A stretch of DNA of 64,000 nucleotides from Helopsaltes ochotensis (Eukaryota > Chordata > Aves > Passeriformes > Locustellidae): NCBI GenBank assembly GCA_013400155.1, contig VXBM01001303.1, positions 124,001-188,000 on the forward strand. The letters are read 5' to 3'. The position numbers and the translations under genes are program-made. The notes beneath the pieces were generated by a model. It searched no databases, was not told the DNA's origin, and saw only the letters and a list, made by a program, of their open reading frames with translations. Each line of letters starts with the position of its first letter. Position 1 is the stretch's first letter. Below are positions 58,796 to 64,000 of this stretch, piece by piece.

Positions 58796-58900
58796 TCTTC
58801 TCTTCTCTTCTCTTCTCTTCTCTTCTCTTCTTCTCTTCTCTTCTCTTCTCTTCTCTTCTCTTCTCTTCTCTTCTCTTCTCTTCTCTTCTCTTCTCTTCTC
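58796..58900 (+). repeat. (TCTTC)n pentanucleotide satellite, right of gap
   Basis: Period 5 like the left side but with the unit TCTTC instead of TTTTC, and one phase slip near 58826. Confidence 0.97.
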
Positions 58901-59977
58901 ATTTTCCTGTAATTTTTTTAAGGGTAATTAAAGGGTACTTTTTTTAAGATTAAAACAGATTCATTATATATTTGTAAAACATTAAACAAAGACATTTTAC
59001 TTCTTTTGCAGCTACTAATTCATTCCATCTAATCTTTACACACAAGCTTTACCATAAAAATAGCAATTTCCTTTACCTATCATGTCATATTTTAAGACAT
59101 GCTAAAAATAACACAATGAAAGGCAGGATATTGCCATAGTTGAAAACATCTTGTGTTTCCAGCATTTGGCTTATATTAACCTCGTCGTCTCCTTTCATTG
59201 CAGAGGTGTCATGTTGGTTTCCGAAACCTCGGAGCTGTGTTAGAACTGCGTCCAAGCTTGGTTACCAGAATAATGTAAATACTACACGTTCTTGGACTTT
59301 CTTATTGCAATTGCTGTTACTTCATAAGTCTGTTAGTTTGGGGTTTTTTTTGCACTGATTGATTCACACTAGAAAAGTCCCCATGTTTCACTCTGAACTG
59401 TTTATTGCTATGCTATATACAAAAATAGAGCTTTAATTATTTTTAGGAATATGGATGCATCGTACCAGAAACTTTTCAACAGGCTTCTGTAAAAGTCCTG
59501 AGACTAACTGTATTACTATGAAACAAAATTGGAGCAGAAATATTTCATAGACAGAAAGAAAACTTGCAGAGAAACAAGACTTCCTCCTTCTTGGCTACAT
59601 TCTGATAATCACCCTGAATTATGCTGGCTGTGGGTCTGTCAGTAGAGGTGGAGAACACATTACTACTATACATTTGGTCACAACCTCAGCTGTGGATTTG
59701 CTGACAGTCACCTCACAGAAATAATTTACTGATTGCTATCTCTTAGAGCTGTCTGTTGCACATCTCTGAGAGGCGACCAGGGAGGGCTTTATTGCAGCTT
59801 CATCAGACAATGGAGGTTTGCACTTTTGTCTCTGACTCTCAAAAAGTATTAAGGCTTCTCTGTGCACCCACTTAAAAAGGATTTTTTTAGTCAATTTAAC
59901 ACAAAGCTGTAGGTGACAAATACTTAAGAGAATTTGAATATTTTTTCCTGGTTCATCTCTAGTATGGAGTAAATTTA
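58901..59977. other. AT-rich unique sequence with one CpG-containing exon-like segment
   Basis: Nothing firm. 59204-59274 is bounded by a good acceptor and a weak donor (see findings). Confidence 0.6.
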
Positions 59978-60117
59978 TGTCATCTCAGTGCAATCGTCCA
60001 TGGTGTTAATAATGCCAGGGTCATGGGTTCAACCCCAGTATGGGACATTCACTTCAGATTCAGACTCAATTATCCTTGTGGCTTCCTTCCAACTCAGAAT
60101 ATTCTATGATTCTGTGA
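59978..60117 (+). mobile_element. tRNA-Ile-derived SINE with CR1-like 3' tail (TguSINE1-like)
   Basis: The 5' half follows tRNA-Ile(AAU): a D-arm remnant (CATCTCAGTGCAATCGTCCA), anticodon arm GGTGTTAATAATGCC with AAT at the anticodon position, variable region AGGGTCATG, and B-box/T-arm GGGTTCAACCCC (60025-60036), then TATGGGAC. The 3' half is CR1-like: CAGACTCAATTATCCTTGTG, CTTCCTTCCAACTCAG, AATATTCTATGATTCTGTGA. This head-tail combination is the songbird SINE mobilised by CR1 enzymes. The acceptor-stem 5' strand is decayed, so it is not a functional tRNA gene. Confidence 0.85.
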
Positions 60118-61619
60118 ATCTCTCGCAAGAAGGTTAGCTATAATTGCCTATGTCGTGCATGAAGGAGGAGGTATTGACATGCCCAAAATGTGATCCAGAC
60201 CTCTGAACAAAAAGATACAACTTGAGAAATATAGAAGTAAATCACAGTGGTGAAGAATTGTAGAGCCAACAGAACCTGTCTAGTTAAGTGCTGCCAGAAT
60301 TTGTTCGGCAGTAATCTTGGACAGAAAGAAACAGACAGTGGATTAAAAATATGCTGTATGATACCACTCTAGGAAACTATATAAAAGTCAAGCTATTAAT
60401 TAATTGCAAAGCAATTTTTTCCCTTTTGCTTGATAATATGACTTGCTATAAAAGTGACAAGACTTTTAGCAGACATTTATGAAACATTGCGATCTACTGT
60501 CCTGCTTGAAGGAGAGAAAGTGAGACTAAAAATTGACTTTGATCTGGAAGATGCATTAAGCACTCATGACCTGATTTTTGTGGGAAACTAGAAAAGGAGA
60601 GAAAAATATCCCATCCTCTATAACATTTACAGTATCTGAAATTATTTTGTATCCTACTTCACATATCACACACATCAAAGAACTCTATTTTGTAAAGCAC
60701 TGCAGGTTACCCTGTAGCTCCTCATTTCAAGCTGTTCTTTCACAGTCAGGCCTAACTTATTCACACTGTATTTAATGACACACAATGCCTCCTATATGAA
60801 TAGATGCAAACAGATAGAAAATTATGAAAACACACTAAAGAGATAAATGCCATAATCTAAACAGAATTTGTTTTTCTGTAATTAGGACTATGACACCTCT
60901 GGATGATCTTTGATCCCAACATATTATGATATGACAGATACATATTACTGTGATTTCTCTAGTGATGCTCATTGTTGCTTTCCTGTCAGATTGAATAGCA
61001 AAACAACTGGACAGGCTAAATTGAAATGATTTATCCTCTCAGAACATCATAGTCAAAACATATTGTCACAGAAACAGGTTAGACTGCACAACACACCTGT
61101 ATGCACAGCAGATTTTTTTCTTGGAACCATGTCATGCTTCATGGTGTCTGATACTACTATGCTTTACAGAATGACGTTCATGAGGTCATTTCCTCTGCCC
61201 TGCCCTCTGTCTTCTTCCTCCTCCTCCTTTTTTCAGTTAGGCAAGAGCAAGTGTTATCCTGCATGGTCTCATTCTATTCTTGCTTAAAGAATCTTTTTTA
61301 ATAGTTGAGCTAGGACTCTAAGTGAGCAGATGATAGCCTTCTTTGTCTGTGAAATATTTTGTCTGGAAAATAAAAGCGTGTTCACTGAAGGGGCAGAAAG
61401 CTATTGCTTGAAGATTGAGAGGAAAGTGCAGAATCTGAGAACAAACTGTTTCACCTCACTCCTTTAGTTTTGAATTCTATCCATGTTTATAATCCTTCTT
61501 TACTGATGTTTGTGGGATTTATTAATGCATATACTTAACTGCATACATTACATAGAAGTAACTTTCTGTGATGACTTCTAGTTGCATCAGTGCAGCTGAT
61601 TGGCAGCTGCAACAATTAA
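60118..61619. other. AT-rich unique sequence, no gene recognised
   Basis: Short frames only. No repeat family seen. Confidence 0.68.
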
Positions 61620-62388
61620 CCCATGTTGAAGCAGTTGGTAAGGGATCACTGTCTCTCATGGAGGGATCCTATCCTGGAGCAGGGAAAGAGGATCTCAAGG
61701 AATCAGAGCAGAAACTCCCCCTTAGCTCATGGTGAAATCCATGGTGAGACACGCGGTCCTGTGCAGCTAACATCTGTTAATGAGGGAGACTGTAATGGAA
61801 ATATCTTTAAATTTTTGTAACCTATGTTTTGAGTTGCATATTATGAAAACTAATGCAGCAGGGAGCCCTTGCTGTGGTGAAACTAAGAGCAAAGGGAATA
61901 GTTCATTGCAATGTTAAATCCTGTATCCTGGCCCAAAGGGATCAGGGATGAAGAATGTAATGGGATGAAGAACATAATGGAAATACATCTAGCTGGCTGA
62001 AAGTCATGACTTGAGTTGCATGTTACAGAATTGGTTTAACAAGAAGAACCTGAAGCAGTGGAGGAGAAGACTTACACAATGCAATGCAAATTACAGGTGT
62101 GACCTGAGACAGCCTCGGTACCCCGGAATCCAAGAAACACACCACCCGTCCCTTCTTGAGAGACCTCTTAAAGAGGAGCCCAAAGTCATGGACTAAGTGA
62201 ACTTAAAAGACATTTTTTGAACATTTGTTGATATTTTGCAGACATTTTGCAGAGGTGGTCCATAGGTCCAAGGTAGTGATCTGTGTATTATATTAAAGAA
62301 CAGGAAGAGAGGACATGGTTAATTATGCTGTATTTAATAGTGTGGGATCTAATCATAACATAAATGCTATGGAATACAGGTGAGATAA
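61620..62388 (+). mobile_element. Possible ERV-derived internal sequence upstream of an LTR
   Basis: The first part (GTCTCTCATGGAGGGATCCT, then ATCCTGGAGCAGGGAAAGAG) resembles, on the plus strand, the GGGAGGGACCCCACGCTGGAGCAGGG-type blocks of the avian ERVL LTR seen at 17.2-18.2 kb. The remainder (GAGTTGCATGTTACAG, ATGCAATGCAAATTACAGG, GGTGGTCCATAGGTCCAAGG) has the look of noncoding ERV sequence, and it abuts the plus-strand LTR at 62389. No gag, pol or env block is recognisable and no clear polypurine tract is seen before the LTR. Low confidence. Confidence 0.4.
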
Positions 62389-62974
62389 AATGATGGTTTT
62401 GTCTATGTAGAGTTAATTTATTTCACAGTACCTAGTACAGGGTTTTGAAATTCTGCTGAAAGCAGTATTGATTGAACAGGAATGTTTTGTCATTACTCCT
62501 GAGCAGGGCTTACTGCTCCTCATCCAACCCACCAGTGACCAGGCTGGGAGTGCACAAGGCAGTGGGAGGGAGCACAGCCAGGACAGCTGATCACAACTCC
62601 ACAACTGACCAAAGGAATATTCCAGACCATATGGTTCATACGTAGCATATAAAGCTGTAGGGACAAAAAAGAAGGAAAGAAGAGGGAGACATTTGAAGCG
62701 ATGATTTTTGTTTTTCCAAGTAAGTGTTATGCATGATGGGGTCCTGCTCTCCTGGAGATGGCTGAACACCTGCCTGCCCATGGGAAGCACTGGATTAATT
62801 CCTTGTTTTGCTTTGCTTGTGTGTGTAGTTTTTGCTTTCCCTTTGAAACTGTCTTTATCTCAACTCAAGGGTTTTCTCAGTTTTACTCTTCTGATTCTCT
62901 CCCCAGTCTCGCTGTGGCAGATGGAGTGATTATCTATGTGGTATTTTACTGTTGGCTTGGGATAAATCATGACA
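62389..62974 (+). mobile_element. LTR, abundant avian ERV family (copy 3)
   Basis: Same family as the LTRs at 19.3 and 47.8 kb but on the plus strand. The start is decayed (GATGGTTTTGTCTATGTAGA), then come CCAGGACAGCTGATCACAAC, GACCAAAGGAATATTCCAGA, a retained TATA box CATATAAAG (62646-62654), CCTGGAGATGGCTGAACACC, GATTCTCTCCCCAGTC and the terminus GGGATAAATCATGACA. The poly(A) signal site reads TTGAAACTG instead of ATTAAACTG. It could be a solo LTR or the 3' LTR of a deleted provirus. The frame at 62758-63195 is chance read-through into flanking DNA. Confidence 0.88.
62646..62654 (+). promoter_or_regulatory. TATA box of LTR copy 3
   Basis: CATATAAAG, identical to the family consensus at this place. 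Copies 1 and 2 have lost it (TACAAAAAG). Confidence 0.6.
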
Positions 62975-64000
62975 TGGAAAAAATATTTATTGCTGTGAAT
63001 CTAAGACAGATGAAGGTGATTCCTGAATGCCTGCGAAAAATACTGATGAATTGCAAGAGGTACCTTTCAGCTAAGCCATATCTTAGTGTTTCACTGTGGT
63101 TATCTCAGTCTAGATCCTGGTGGGGATATTGTTTTTCAGGGGTCTCAACATCAATGAATACCAAGCCTCTTGATGATGATGAACAGGAGAGGTAGGGTTT
63201 GCCATACCTAAGATTAGGGTATTTAGGAGTTTGGTATCCTGAAGTTCGCATTGAAGGCTTCTACTCTGGAGGTTTCTGACTGGAACATTATGAAACTGAA
63301 TTTATGTAAAAAGAAATGGTTTGATCATGATAAAAATAATATTGCTGCACAGACCACCTCTGAATCTGAATCCATTTAAACCACTCAAGATAGTTCTGTG
63401 CTTCAAAGTTCTTGAAAGATGATCACCTTGTTCAGTTTAATTACTTTCTATTCAGCAGCTTACTTTTGCTTGTGGACAGAAGATATTTTGGTCTTTATTT
63501 ATGCTTTCATTTTTAACGGCAGCTATTTACCAATTTCAAATGTTTACCTAGAATTGTGCCCAGAGGGAAATATACCCACCTAATTGCGATTAGTGTTTGC
63601 AATGCCTGATTAACTTATAATAATATATTACTAAGACCATCATTTAGAATTAGAATTGACATAAAAAGAAAAGACATATAAAGAAAAAGAATTGACATAT
63701 AAAGAAAGAAGAGCAGGTGATGTAATTTTAAGAAAAGCCTAATTATTTGCAAACAGAATGGAAGGACAATATGAGTAGTATTTATTCACTGTATGTCTTC
63801 AGCAAGGAGAGACTAAATTCTCCTTCATTTTCTACTGCGTGGTTTCATCCAGCTCTGGGCTAAAGTAGTACACAAAGTAAAGGTTACACAAAGTAAAGGT
63901 AGTATGCTAGTACACATAGTGCGTGTACAAATGGCTTGTAAATGTGGTTTGGTATGTGAAATAGAATGAAAATATGTCATGGCGCCTAAGTAATTTTTTT
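62975..64000. other. AT-rich unique sequence, no gene recognised
   Basis: A/G-rich imperfect tandem at about 63655-63712 and a perfect 16-bp tandem pair at 63869-63900. No gene seen up to the window edge. Confidence 0.68.
63869..63900 (+). repeat. Perfect 16-bp tandem duplication
   Basis: TACACAAAGTAAAGGT occurs twice in direct succession (63869-63884, 63885-63900). Confidence 0.95.

Noticed and set aside
58063..58947. 294-aa and 276-aa frames
   Set aside because: They are made of pentamer-repeat translation and unknown residues across the assembly gap.
59978..60117. tRNA-Ile gene
   Set aside because: The acceptor stem is not preserved and a CR1-like tail follows. It is a SINE.

Overview
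The window is vertebrate nuclear DNA, almost certainly from a bird and most likely a songbird. The evidence is a set of avian-typical repeats: CR1 LINE fragments with recognisable ORF1 esterase, ORF2 endonuclease, ORF2 reverse-transcriptase and 3'-end pieces; several families of solo LTRs from avian endogenous retroviruses; and a tRNA-Ile-derived SINE with a CR1-like tail, of the kind I know from zebra finch (TguSINE1). The background is AT-rich and stop-rich on both strands. I find no intact host protein-coding gene, no functional tRNA or rRNA gene, and nothing prokaryotic. Open reading frames here are short chance frames, antisense shadows of repeats, or translated microsatellites. The window reads as intergenic or intronic DNA.

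Layout. 1-4.4 kb: AT-rich unique DNA with a 107-bp poly(T) tract. 4.4-5.9 kb: a 1.5-kb LTR (minus) with a CpG-rich leader. 5.9-12.5 kb: unique DNA with two decayed CR1 reverse-transcriptase fragments. 12.5-15.2 kb: one CR1 element, internally deleted and then interrupted by two different solo LTRs. 15.6-19.9 kb: a dense LTR cluster (four LTRs and a CR1 tail). 19.9-29.5 kb: repeat-poor DNA. 29.5-30.3 kb: a CR1 3' end. 31.8-32.1 kb: an ancient MIR-like segment. 32.1-44.2 kb: repeat-poor AT-rich DNA. 44.2-44.6 kb: a CR1 3' end (minus). 47.8-48.4 kb: an LTR of the same family as the one at 19.3-19.9 kb. 53.2 kb: an AAAG microsatellite. 54.7-55.3 kb: a probable LTR. 58.1-58.9 kb: pyrimidine pentamer satellites on both sides of a 535-bp assembly gap. 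60.0 kb: the tRNA-Ile SINE. 61.6-63.0 kb: ERV-like sequence ending in a third copy of the 19.3/47.8-kb LTR family, on the plus strand.

The best observations concern how these elements interact. Two LTRs 28.5 kb apart share a sharply bounded 238-bp block differing at 4 positions, while the sequence on either side is only about 75% alike. This is the signature expected of ectopic gene conversion. A solo LTR with a perfect 6-bp target duplication splits a CR1 exactly where removing it restores CR1 continuity. An exact 23-bp repeat straddles one edge of the 1.5-kb LTR and recurs inside it. I found no convincing novel molecular system, and the family names rest on recall of consensus sequences, not on a database search.
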